Positions 54,704 to 62,887 of a stretch of 64,000 bases of DNA are shown piece by piece. The position numbers were made by a program, and so were the translations under genes. The notes beneath the pieces were generated by a model that saw nothing but the letters and a program-made list of their open reading frames with translations, searched no databases and was not told the origin of the DNA. How positions within the stretch are numbered: the stretch's first letter is position 1; each line of letters opens with the position of its first letter. The DNA comes from Candidatus Gastranaerophilales bacterium (GTDB lineage: Bacteria > Cyanobacteriota > Vampirovibrionia > Gastranaerophilales > Gastranaerophilaceae): assembly GCA_947589115.1 (NCBI GenBank), contig CANPZP010000002.1:1-64000 (forward strand), in the 5' to 3' direction.

Positions 54704-55708
54704 TTAATGCGGTATATGTTTTAACAGTGAGTATATTATTAATGACATTATAACGCAGCAAGGTATAGTAAGCACCCATGCGGTAATAATATTTTTTATT
54801 ATATTTGTTCTTATACTTCCTCTTTTTATTGCGGTTCCAACACCCATAATTGCAGTTGATACAACGTGTGTGGTACTTAAAGGAATACCGAATACGGAAG
54901 CTAAAAGAACGATTGAGGAAGCTGAAAAATCCGATGCCGCACCGGATATAGGTTTTAATTTTATTATTTTACTTCCCATTGTTTTAATTATTTTCCAACC
55001 TCCGGTCATTGTTCCTAATGCCATTGTAATTGCGCATATTAATTTAACATATATCGGAATATTAAATTCGCCTTTCGGCATAACGATAACTCCCGCCGTG
55101 ACAAGCGCCATTGTGATTACTCCCATGGTTTTTTGCGCATCATTTAAACCATGACTGAGCGCCATTAATCCTGATGCAAAAATTTGAATTCTTCTGAATC
55201 TTCTGTTTATGATATCAGGTTTTATTTTATAAAACAGTCTTAAGAATGAACACATTACAATAAAACCGACTGTAAATCCGACAAGAGGAGAGGCAAACAT
55301 AGGGATTATTACTTTTTCAATCAATACGGCAAAATTAATGGGGTCAAGCCCTGCGTGTATAAAAGCGGAACCTAACAATCCCCCGATTAGTGCATGTGAA
55401 GAACTCGAAGGCAGTCCGAACCACCAGGTCAGTAAATTCCATATTACGGCTGTTATTAAGGCGCAAAGAATTACTTGAAGAGTAATTGTTTCACTTGCTA
55501 TTATTCCGGCCCCTATTGTTTTTGCTACGTTAACCCCTAATAAAGCACCGGTAGCTTCCAGAGTGGCTCCGAAAAGTACAGCTTGTCTTGCGGATAATAC
55601 TTTTGTTGATACTACAGATGCGATTGAGTTTGCACAATCGTGAAATCCGTTTATATAATCAAATACCAGTGCGCATATTATAACCGATATTAATAAAAAT
55701 ATTGTCAT
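54704..55708 (-). CDS. pit: inorganic phosphate transporter, Pit family
   Basis: The 334-residue inner-membrane symporter has about ten hydrophobic helices and two inverted signature regions: FDYINGFHDCANSIASVVSTK near the N-terminus and SHGLNDAQKTMGVITMAL in the second half, with GLPSSSSHALIGGLLGSAF and GIPLSTTHVVSTAIMG loops. It imports phosphate with a cation. It lies 14 nt downstream of its DUF47/PhoU-like partner. Confidence 0.95.
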   Translation of the reverse strand: MTIFLLISVIICALVFDYINGFHDCANSIASVVSTKVLSARQAVLFGATLEATGALLGVNVAKTIGAGIIASETITLQVILCALITAVIWNLLTWWFGLPSSSSHALIGGLLGSAFIHAGLDPINFAVLIEKVIIPMFASPLVGFTVGFIVMCSFLRLFYKIKPDIINRRFRRIQIFASGLMALSHGLNDAQKTMGVITMALVTAGVIVMPKGEFNIPIYVKLICAITMALGTMTGGWKIIKTMGSKIIKLKPISGAASDFSASSIVLLASVFGIPLSTTHVVSTAIMGVGTAIKRGSIRTNIIKNIITAWVLTIPCCVIMSLIIYSLLKHIPH

Positions 55709-55722
55709 CAGTATTTCTCCGG

Positions 55723-56367
55723 TTAACTTAATTTTAATACAACACTGACGACTGCATCAGATACGCTGTAACAAGCATCAAGAGCATTTTCTAAATCTTT
55801 ATGCAAATCTCTTAACTTAATTACGTTTAATGCATCATATTTCCCTGAAAATAATGCTTCTGTCGCATTAAGCAGTATTTCATCCCCTCTTGTTTCAATT
55901 TCTTTCATCTTTAAATTTCTTGATGTCATGTCAGAAATTGTGGGCTTTTTAAAATTCGCAAATATTTGTTCCAGTTCATTTGTTGCTGCTATTAATGTTT
56001 GTGACTGATTTTTTAAATTTTCGGTGTATGATTCCAATCTGTACACTTTTAAATTCATACATGATTTTGTTATTTTTTTTGTAATTTTATTCAGTAAACC
56101 TGATATATTTTGAATGTCCTCTCTGTCGATGGGAGTAACAAAAGAGGTATCTAAAATTTCTAAGGTCTTTTTAATGTTTTTATTACTTGCGTGCTTATAT
56201 TGTCTTGCCAATGCAACATGTTCTTCTTTAATACCGTTTTCTAAAATCTCATGTAATAATTCTGCGGATAATCTGCAATATTTTGTTCCCTCTTCAAACA
56301 ATGAATAAAATAAATCATTTGAAGGGGGCAGTATGTAAGACATAATTCCGCTTATTAATTTAGACAT
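55723..56367 (-). CDS. DUF47 PhoU-like protein (Pit accessory)
   Basis: The 214-residue all-helical PhoU-domain-like protein of the DUF47 family (FYSLFEEGTKYCRLSAELL, CMNLKVYRLE, ALDACYSVSDAVVSVVLKL) regularly precedes pit genes and is thought to regulate the transporter. A strong AAGGAG site precedes the ATG. First gene of a DUF47-pit-TSCPD unit. Confidence 0.93.
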   Translation of the reverse strand: MSKLISGIMSYILPPSNDLFYSLFEEGTKYCRLSAELLHEILENGIKEEHVALARQYKHASNKNIKKTLEILDTSFVTPIDREDIQNISGLLNKITKKITKSCMNLKVYRLESYTENLKNQSQTLIAATNELEQIFANFKKPTISDMTSRNLKMKEIETRGDEILLNATEALFSGKYDALNVIKLRDLHKDLENALDACYSVSDAVVSVVLKLS

Positions 56368-56413
56368 ATTTTACTCTCCTTTTCATAAAACAAAACAATG
56401 CCGAGGCATTTAT

Positions 56414-57043
56414 TTATACCAAGTTTTGTTTAACTAATTCTTTCCTTATTTTATTTAATCCGGATTGAATTATTCTTGATATCCTCGAAGGAGAAAGATT
56501 AAATTCATCGGATATTTCTCTTAATTTCTTATCTTGGAAAAACTTATATTCAATAAGTTCTCTTTCTCTTGGCGGCAAGTTTTTAATAGCAGTTTTAATA
56601 TGTTCGCTTAATTCCGCAAAAATAATTTTTTCTTCGGGATTACGTTTTAAATCTTTTATTTGGGTAGGATTATCTCCTTCAGCCATTTCATCCACGGATA
56701 AAATGGTTCTATAAACCGCTTCTCTTATATTGTATTGGTTTTCTTCATCAAGTATAATGTTATTTTCTTTTTGATTTTTTAATACATACCACTTATATCT
56801 GCGCCTTATTTCATTTCTGATTGCCCATTTTATAGCTGTTGACAGGTATGAACGATTATATTTGTCTGGCGGATTATTAGCACAAAGTTTATGAATTACT
56901 TGTGTGCCTATGTTTATCAACTCCGAAAAATCAATTAAATGTTTAAGTGATAATTTTTTATACTCTACTTTTGCCAGAGTATCTATTAACTCTTGATAAT
57001 CCCTAATATTAAATTTTTGAATTACTTTGTTATTTGAATCCAT
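56414..57043 (-). CDS. alternative sigma-70-family factor
   Basis: The 209-residue product has a diverged region 2 (FSELINIGTQVIHKLC, YLSTAIKWAIRNEIRRRYKW) and a clear region 4 (NLPPRERELIEYKFFQDKKLREI, NLSPSRISRIIQSGLNKIRKE), joined by an acidic linker. It lacks a recognisable region 1 and most of region 3, resembling group 3 (SigF/FliA-like) factors more than ECF ones. No anti-sigma gene is adjacent, though the receiver-STAS protein at 13698 could act in such a circuit. Targets unknown. Confidence 0.88.
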   Translation of the reverse strand: MDSNNKVIQKFNIRDYQELIDTLAKVEYKKLSLKHLIDFSELINIGTQVIHKLCANNPPDKYNRSYLSTAIKWAIRNEIRRRYKWYVLKNQKENNIILDEENQYNIREAVYRTILSVDEMAEGDNPTQIKDLKRNPEEKIIFAELSEHIKTAIKNLPPRERELIEYKFFQDKKLREISDEFNLSPSRISRIIQSGLNKIRKELVKQNLV

Positions 57044-57313
57044 CTTCTTTAGACTAGCCTGTTACATGTTTTATTTTACATTAAATATAAAAATATTGTA
57101 TTAGTTATTCAAAAATTATATAGAAAATTTAATATGTAAACTTATGTTACGCCCAATTTTTTTGTTTAAAACAGTTGATTTTACGGTATTTTTTAAATTA
57201 AATAAATACAGAGGCAAAAAAAATTTAGCAATTTTTAAAAATTACAGGCATTCATGAAAGTGTAGTGTAATATTAAGTCTAAATATTAAGTTAGTTATAA
57301 TAAGGAGTAAGAA
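57044..57313. promoter_or_regulatory. divergent promoter region, sigma factor and Pro/Gln-rich gene
   Basis: A+T-rich and without credible ORFs. TTACA at 57062 and 57076 are 14 bp apart, wrong for HLR1. A TATAAT at 57296 lies immediately before the AAGGAG site of the next gene and is too close to be its promoter. Confidence 0.3.
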
Positions 57314-58528
57314 ATGATACAAGCGCCACAGACACAATATATGCCGCAAACGAATACTCAAGTATATAATCAGCCGCAAGGATATCAAATACCGATGCAG
57401 AATGTACCGCAACCACAATCTCAAGGTGTTATATATAATTATCCTGCTTCAAGCAGCTATAGTCCGGTAAAAGGTTATGGCGCAGATAAATCACAATTTA
57501 ACGGAGTTAATATAGAAATATTAAATCCTCAAGGTGTAGGCGGTGTTCCTCAGGTTCAAAATCCCGTACAATATACAATGCCGGCACAATTTGTTCCTGT
57601 TCAACAGCCGATTGTAATGCCTCAGGCACCGACAGCTCAACCTCTGCCAATGGCTCCGGCTGATGCTCAGCAAATTCCCGCACCTCAAATTCAACAAGCT
57701 CCCGTTGTAAATCAGGAAGTACCTCCGGCAGCAGCACCTACGGTAGAACCGCAGCAGGCTCCCGACCCTTCTGTTTCTCCGGAAGCTTTCGCAGGTAAGT
57801 TAAAAACTAATGATTTAGATGCTCAAAAAACTGCGATTGAAGATCTTGCTAAATTAGTTAAAGAAGATGAAACGGCAGGTCCTTTATTATTAGATACTCA
57901 AGTATTTGATGCTTTAACCGATATCGTTAATGCTGATACTTCTCAACTTGAAGGTCCTTCTCAGGAAGTAACGGAATTGAGAAATAAACCTCAAGAACAA
58001 TTAACGGAAGAAGAAAAGACTAAGGCTTTAACTCCTTCGGAACTCGAAAAAGCCGAAATGAATAAACAATATGCATTATATACAATAGCTTATATGCAGG
58101 AAAGATTAAATAACGAACTTGAAAAGAGAAACGGTACGGCGCTTGAATTAAAAGACCTTCCTTGCATTGAATCCGTAATTGATGCAGCTAAATCAAATCA
58201 AAATCCGACCGTAAGAACAGGTGCAATAGCAGCATTATCTTATATCGCAAGACCTGAATATGCTCAAGATCTTAATACAATCTTTGAATTAGCTAAATCA
58301 GATGAAGATGAAAGAGTAAAACAAGAAGCTGAAAACGCTATCCAAAATCTTCCTCAAGCAGCTGAAGCACAACCCGCTGATGCTCAGGCAGCCGATGAAA
58401 ATAAACCGGCTGATGAAGCAAAAGAAGCTGATGCAAAAGAAACTGATGCAAAAGAAACTGATGCAAAAGAAGCTGATGCTAAATCAGATGAAAAAGCTGA
58501 AGATAAAAAAGCTGAAGAAAAGAAATAA
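57314..58528 (+). CDS. Pro/Gln-rich protein with HEAT-like repeats (paralogue of 12357-13118)
   Basis: 404 residues. The first 160 are rich in Pro, Gln, Ala and Tyr and contain NGVNIEILNPQGVG, the motif shared with the protein at 12357. Residues about 165-355 are helical repeats (IPVFDALTDIVNA-like segments; CIESVIDAAKSNQNPTVRTG, LNTIFELAKSDEDERVKQEA) typical of HEAT/armadillo proteins. The tail is Ala/Asp/Lys-rich with near-identical KEADAKETDA units. No signal peptide. AAGGAG precedes the ATG. Function unknown; a large binding scaffold is plausible. Confidence 0.78.
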   Translation: MIQAPQTQYMPQTNTQVYNQPQGYQIPMQNVPQPQSQGVIYNYPASSSYSPVKGYGADKSQFNGVNIEILNPQGVGGVPQVQNPVQYTMPAQFVPVQQPIVMPQAPTAQPLPMAPADAQQIPAPQIQQAPVVNQEVPPAAAPTVEPQQAPDPSVSPEAFAGKLKTNDLDAQKTAIEDLAKLVKEDETAGPLLLDTQVFDALTDIVNADTSQLEGPSQEVTELRNKPQEQLTEEEKTKALTPSELEKAEMNKQYALYTIAYMQERLNNELEKRNGTALELKDLPCIESVIDAAKSNQNPTVRTGAIAALSYIARPEYAQDLNTIFELAKSDEDERVKQEAENAIQNLPQAAEAQPADAQAADENKPADEAKEADAKETDAKETDAKEADAKSDEKAEDKKAEEKK

Positions 58529-58545
58529 TTTTAAACTAAATAATA

Positions 58546-58580
58546 AAAAAGAAGCTGATAAAAAATCAGCTTCTTTTTTT
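58546..58580. terminator. bidirectional terminator
   Basis: AAAAAGAAGCTGAT and ATCAGCTTCTTTTT form a long stem around AAAA between convergent genes. Confidence 0.88.
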
Positions 58581-60736
58581 TATATTTTTTGAAGTCCCGC
58601 AACCATTGGGTCCAGTATTCTTCTTCCGACATTTTCAAATTCTATCTGGCAAAACAATATTTTATTGCTGTAATTTGTAAAACCTTCAATAATTCCTTTC
58701 CCGTGTTTTGGATGATAAACAGTATCTCCTATTTTAAAAGGAATTTCATTGGGATTTATTCCTGAGGGTTTATCTGTTTCATATACCGGTATATTTTTAT
58801 TTTTGTTAATGTTTGGCATCTCCTTTGCTTTTTCAGGTTGCGGCGGAGCTATTTGCCGTATTTGTTCCGGTTCTTTTTTTACCATGCTTTTATTAATATT
58901 ATCAGGCTTTATGAGTTCTTCTTTTTTTGTATTCTCAATAATATTATTTTCTTTTATCGCTTCTTCTTTTTTTTCTGTATTCTCAATAATATTATCTTGC
59001 TTTGTCGGTTCTTTTTCTTTTTCCGCTTCAAATTTATTGTTGTTTTCGTTTTCTTTTTCTTTTTCTTTTTCTTTTTCTTTTTCTTTGTTTTCTTTGTTTA
59101 TGACAGCTTGTGTTTGTTCCGACAATTCATTATTCTCTGCTTCTTTTATATTTTGATTAATTATTTCGTCTTGAGCTTCAGTTAAATCTTCAAGTGAGTC
59201 GGTATCTATATCAATAATTCCATCCACGGTTTGCGGTCTTGATTCTATTCTTTTCTCCAGTGAATTATTATCGGATGGCGGAGTATTATCGGTTGATTCT
59301 TCCGTATCAACTAATATATCATCAATAATATCATCTATATTTTCGGGATTGAATAGTCCGTACTGTTCATTATTTTCTCTATTTATTTCAATTCCGCCGT
59401 TTTCATTGAGTTCGTCAAGAAAATCCAAATCGGATTCGGTTATTTCTTCTCTGTCCTCTTCAAGCTCAATTATATTATCTTCATATGTTTGTGAATTATT
59501 CGTATTCTTTGTTTCTTCATTGGAATTTATTAACTCTAATCCTACCGTAAGCGGAATATATAAAGTGGATTGACCGTATAAAATATATTCATTTTCTTTT
59601 AATTTCTTGAGCAGATTTATGAAAGGTTCATCTGTTTTTTCAATTTCGGCAGGCTTAAATAATATACGATTATTGCATGCACTTTTTAAATTTATTATAT
59701 TATTTGAACTGTAAGAAGCTGCAAATACGGGGATTATATCATTTAAATTATATACCGTATTAATTACCTTCTTATCTGCATTAATATAGTCAAAATCGGC
59801 AAATAAATAACATTGTTCTTTCGCTATGGCGGTGACTGTTTGAAGTATAAAGCTGAACCATTTTTCTTCTAATGCCGAGGCATCAATAATGACAATATTA
59901 TTTTCCCGTATAGCATTATTTAAGACTTCAAAACTGTCTTTATCTTCGGCAAATATGCCGTCTTGGGCATATAGCCATAATTTATTTCTTAACAGCATAA
60001 GTCCTGAGGACGGATTTTGCAAAAGTTCATCTTCCACAACATTTTTAAACATTGTAAACGGGAGAAAATTATCCTCAAGTGTTTTCAGGTATTCTCTTAA
60101 TTCTAAAATTATGCTTTGTATTAATGTTTTATCCTCTAACGGACAATCATTCAGGTCACAATCATATATAGTATTAAACGCATTAATATTTAACGGCAGT
60201 TTTATATCATTTCCGATTTTTATATGTTTTGCATTTGTTAATGATTTATAACTTCCGTCAAAATCAAGTATAATAATTTTTTTATTTATTTTTATCAACT
60301 CTGAAATAATATTATTAATAATAACGAAAGTATTATCTTTTTTTTCGGATTGAATAATGAGTTTATCATCAATAAAATCTATTGGAACTTTAACTTTACA
60401 TTCTTCATGCGAGGATAGAGTTCCAAAATATATGTTATGTTCGCTCCCTTTGATAAGCTCTAAAATTTCTTCCGGATTAATATATAAAATATTTGATTCT
60501 TTAGAAGGTATGGCTCCTGAAAAATATCCGAGATTTTCATCTTTATCAATTGTTAATATAAGTTTTGCCGATGCGGTATTTTTTGATGGAGTATCAGATG
60601 TTGCTATATCAAGAATCTGCGCAATAATTTTACTGTTTGTATCTTCTATTAAAAGAAAATCTGAAGGTAATAAATGATTTTCATCGGGATTATAAATTAT
60701 TTTTGCAATATCATTTTTTACTTCAAAAATTTGCAT
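58580..60736 (-). CDS. degenerate HerA-like ATPase with UvrD-type Tudor tail
   Basis: The ATG at 60736 (TTGAGG 8 nt upstream) gives 718 residues. The N-terminal 400 residues resemble HerA/FtsK-type ATPases: a barrel-like start, then a strand-helix unit and IIILDFDGSY. The Walker A loop, expected near residues 130-136, reads SEKKDNT and lacks the glycines and GKT/S. A Walker B-like NNIVIIDAS is present. A long acidic, low-complexity linker follows, including a (KE)n tract encoded by a hexamer repeat. The last 52 residues (FKIGDTVYHPKHGKGIIEGF...ILDPMVAGLQKI) match the Tudor-like end of PcrA/UvrD helicases, which binds RNA polymerase. A non-hydrolysing adaptor linked to transcription or repair is a possible reading. 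Confidence 0.65.
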   Translation of the reverse strand: MQIFEVKNDIAKIIYNPDENHLLPSDFLLIEDTNSKIIAQILDIATSDTPSKNTASAKLILTIDKDENLGYFSGAIPSKESNILYINPEEILELIKGSEHNIYFGTLSSHEECKVKVPIDFIDDKLIIQSEKKDNTFVIINNIISELIKINKKIIILDFDGSYKSLTNAKHIKIGNDIKLPLNINAFNTIYDCDLNDCPLEDKTLIQSIILELREYLKTLEDNFLPFTMFKNVVEDELLQNPSSGLMLLRNKLWLYAQDGIFAEDKDSFEVLNNAIRENNIVIIDASALEEKWFSFILQTVTAIAKEQCYLFADFDYINADKKVINTVYNLNDIIPVFAASYSSNNIINLKSACNNRILFKPAEIEKTDEPFINLLKKLKENEYILYGQSTLYIPLTVGLELINSNEETKNTNNSQTYEDNIIELEEDREEITESDLDFLDELNENGGIEINRENNEQYGLFNPENIDDIIDDILVDTEESTDNTPPSDNNSLEKRIESRPQTVDGIIDIDTDSLEDLTEAQDEIINQNIKEAENNELSEQTQAVINKENKEKEKEKEKEKENENNNKFEAEKEKEPTKQDNIIENTEKKEEAIKENNIIENTKKEELIKPDNINKSMVKKEPEQIRQIAPPQPEKAKEMPNINKNKNIPVYETDKPSGINPNEIPFKIGDTVYHPKHGKGIIEGFTNYSNKILFCQIEFENVGRRILDPMVAGLQKI
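59049..59086. repeat. hexanucleotide tandem repeat (CTTTTT)n
   Basis: Five full CTTTTT units from 59053 plus partial flanks. On the coding (minus) strand they are AAAAAG units encoding Lys-Glu dipeptides in the linker of the HerA-like protein. Unit length is a multiple of three, so changes in copy number would alter length, not frame. Confidence 0.9.
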
Positions 60737-60920
60737 TATAAACCTCAATTAATAGTGTTAACCATAAGTATTTAATCCGAAAATTAAAGCTTAATTCATA
60801 TAGCTTTTCTATTTTATCGAATAAACTCAAAATAATTATACAACATTAAACATAATATACAAATCATACGCAAAAAGTAGAATATGACTAAATCATGTAT
60901 TTTTGAAGTAAAATGGGTTT

Positions 60921-61928
60921 ATGAAAAATGATTATAAACCTGCAAAATTAATTGAATATAAAAGAGGTTCTTTAACGGAACATGAACATTGGGGTTTTAT
61001 TGTCCATATAAATAAAAACGGAATAATAAACAAAATAGGAGAGGATAATAATTATAAATTTTATCACCGTTCTTGTATGAAACCGTTGCAAGCTTCCGTT
61101 ATGACAGATTTGGGACTGGATGATAAATACGGATTTACATTGGAGGAAACGGCTCTTTTTTGCGCATCACATACCGGAGAGTTAGTACATCAGGAAAAAA
61201 TAAATTCCGCATTAAAAAAAATAAATATGACGGAAAAAAATTTATTGTGTCCTCCTATTTTACCCTTAAGCAAGGAGGAAAATGAAAGATTAATAAGGCA
61301 AAATCTTTCCGCTTCCAAAATTCATAATAATTGTTCGGGTAAACATACGTTAATGCTTGCCGTATGTCTTTATAAAGGATTTCCTTTGGATAATTATACG
61401 GATATAAATCATCCTTTAACTGATTTTATTGTAAATAAAGTGTGTGATTTATGTGAAGTAAGCCCAAATGAAGTAATAATTAATAAAGACGGATGTACGC
61501 TTCCTGTAATTGCTACATCTCTTGAATCATTGGCAAAAGGTTATTTAAATTTATTTACGGATAAAAAATATAAAAAAATAAAAGATGCATTCAGGAGTTA
61601 TCCTTATTTGATAGGGGGAAAGAACAGATTAGATTCCGATATAATGATAAATTGTGATAATTTGGCTGTGAAGGTGGGAGCATCCGGACTGTGTGTTGCG
61701 GTTAATCTTGAAAAAGAAGAGGCAATTGCGGTAAAAATGTCTGATGCAGATACCGAGGCAAGGGCTTATTGTGTAATTAATGCTTTAATGCAATTAAAAT
61801 GGCCGGAACCGTTTAGAACTTTTTCCGACCGAATTAAAAAAATATACAAGGAAGAAATCTTATCCCAAGGAGGAGATGTACTTGGAAAAATATCTCCATG
61901 CTTTTCATTATGCAAAAGTTTTAAATGA
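60921..61928 (+). CDS. asparaginase (COG4448 type)
   Basis: The 335-residue member of the Rhizobium-etli-type/COG4448 asparaginase family converts asparagine to aspartate and ammonia. Conserved blocks are HRSCMKPLQASVMTDLGLD, FCASHTGELVHQEKI, HNNCSGKHTLMLAVC and DGCTLPVIATSLESLAKGY. TAAAAT lies 6 nt before the ATG and there is no ribosome-binding site, so the transcript may be leaderless. The 3' end overlaps the convergent gene by 21 nt. Other hydrolase activities in this family cannot be excluded. Confidence 0.88.
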   Translation: MKNDYKPAKLIEYKRGSLTEHEHWGFIVHINKNGIINKIGEDNNYKFYHRSCMKPLQASVMTDLGLDDKYGFTLEETALFCASHTGELVHQEKINSALKKINMTEKNLLCPPILPLSKEENERLIRQNLSASKIHNNCSGKHTLMLAVCLYKGFPLDNYTDINHPLTDFIVNKVCDLCEVSPNEVIINKDGCTLPVIATSLESLAKGYLNLFTDKKYKKIKDAFRSYPYLIGGKNRLDSDIMINCDNLAVKVGASGLCVAVNLEKEEAIAVKMSDADTEARAYCVINALMQLKWPEPFRTFSDRIKKIYKEEILSQGGDVLGKISPCFSLCKSFK

Positions 61929-62780
61929 ACTTTCAACGTTTTTATCAATAATTTCTTTAACGGAATCTAATTCTTTTTCTACCGCATTTTCTTCCGTTTG
62001 AACTTGTTCAAGTCTTAATTCAAGCATTTTATCTTTTCTTTGAAGTTCAATAGTAGCAGCTTCATATTTAGCTTCGGCAGCAGCATCATCGGAAGTATCA
62101 TTTACTTCGGAAATAGCTGTTGAACCTTGCCATAAGAAATTATCCCATCCTTCATCTTTTAAAGGAGTAGCTTGTTGAAGCAGCCATTCTCCCGATGTTA
62201 ACATCTGTTGTAAGTATTCGGGATTTTTACAATTTTCATCAAATAAATAATGTTGATTTGATTCACTTTTTAAATAGCTGTATTTATCTTCATTAAACGA
62301 AATTGTAATGTTTTCATTTTTAAACTTCTGTACTAATTCGTTTAAACTCATTTTTGAATATTTTGCTATGTCATTATCGGAAATGCTTGCATCATTTTTC
62401 AAAACTTTATTTACAAATTCTTCAGCAGATGAGAAAACTTCATTAACATCGTTTCCGTCTGCATCTTTGTATGAAGCATTGATTGAAGAAGATTGTGATG
62501 GAACAACTATATTTCCGTTAACATCTACAATTCTCATACATAAACCGGTATCGGGGTTGGGGTCTGTAATAACATCGTAGTTTAATTGCTGGCGAGTACC
62601 GTCTTGTAATCTGTATTCCATTTTTGTATTGCTGAGTGCTTTAGTATAATCTTCCGCAACGGTTTGAGTTTCACGAGCTAAAGCAAGTCTTTGTTGAGAG
62701 ATTTGTTGTCCTTCATAAACCAAATCACTCATTCTTGCTGTTAAACATAAATAACGTCCTTGTGAAGCTGCTAATCCCAT
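61908..62780 (-). CDS. uncharacterised coiled-coil protein, lineage-type (MGLAASQ family)
   Basis: 290 residues. It starts MGLAASQGRYLCLTARMSDL with a helical N-terminus (EGQQISQQRLALARETQTVAE), has a variable acidic middle, and ends in a coiled-coil segment (RKDKMLELRLEQVQTEENAV followed by EKELDSVKEIIDKNVESSFK). Helical ends with a variable centre recall exported filament or needle-type proteins, but I recognise no named family. AAGGAG is 15 nt upstream of the ATG, longer than usual. A perfect HLR1 consensus lies 85-102 nt upstream. Possibly an RpaB-controlled surface or secreted protein; inference only. Confidence 0.7.
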   Translation of the reverse strand: MGLAASQGRYLCLTARMSDLVYEGQQISQQRLALARETQTVAEDYTKALSNTKMEYRLQDGTRQQLNYDVITDPNPDTGLCMRIVDVNGNIVVPSQSSSINASYKDADGNDVNEVFSSAEEFVNKVLKNDASISDNDIAKYSKMSLNELVQKFKNENITISFNEDKYSYLKSESNQHYLFDENCKNPEYLQQMLTSGEWLLQQATPLKDEGWDNFLWQGSTAISEVNDTSDDAAAEAKYEAATIELQRKDKMLELRLEQVQTEENAVEKELDSVKEIIDKNVESSFKTFA

Positions 62781-62864
62781 TGTCTTTTTTATTTACTCCT
62801 TGTATATTTCTAATTAATCATGTCGACATTTTTATCAATATACTTAAGTAAATCAAAAAGAAAA

Positions 62865-62882
62865 TTTACATTACTTTACAAA
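62865..62882. promoter_or_regulatory. perfect HLR1 (RpaB-binding) consensus
   Basis: TTTACATT (62865-62872), AC, TTTACAAA (62875-62882). Every constrained position of the cyanobacterial HLR1 motif is matched. On the minus strand it lies just upstream of a TTGATT that, 16 bp before TAAAAA, could be the promoter of the 61908-62780 gene, an activator-like position. Confidence 0.6.
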
Positions 62883-62887
62883 ATTGT

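Noticed and set aside
57062-57080. Two TTACA cores before the alternative sigma factor gene
   Set aside because: Spacing is 14 bp, off the helical repeat expected for HLR1.
57296-57301. TATAAT just before the 57314 gene
   Set aside because: It directly abuts the ribosome-binding site, so transcription would begin past it; not a usable promoter for this start.
59049-59086. Tandem repeat considered as a CRISPR-like array
   Set aside because: It is a simple hexamer microsatellite within a coding sequence, with no spacers.
58749-59185. Plus-strand ORFs rich in Phe/Ser across the low-complexity linker of the HerA-like gene
   Set aside because: They are reverse reading of Lys/Glu-rich codons and the hexamer repeat.
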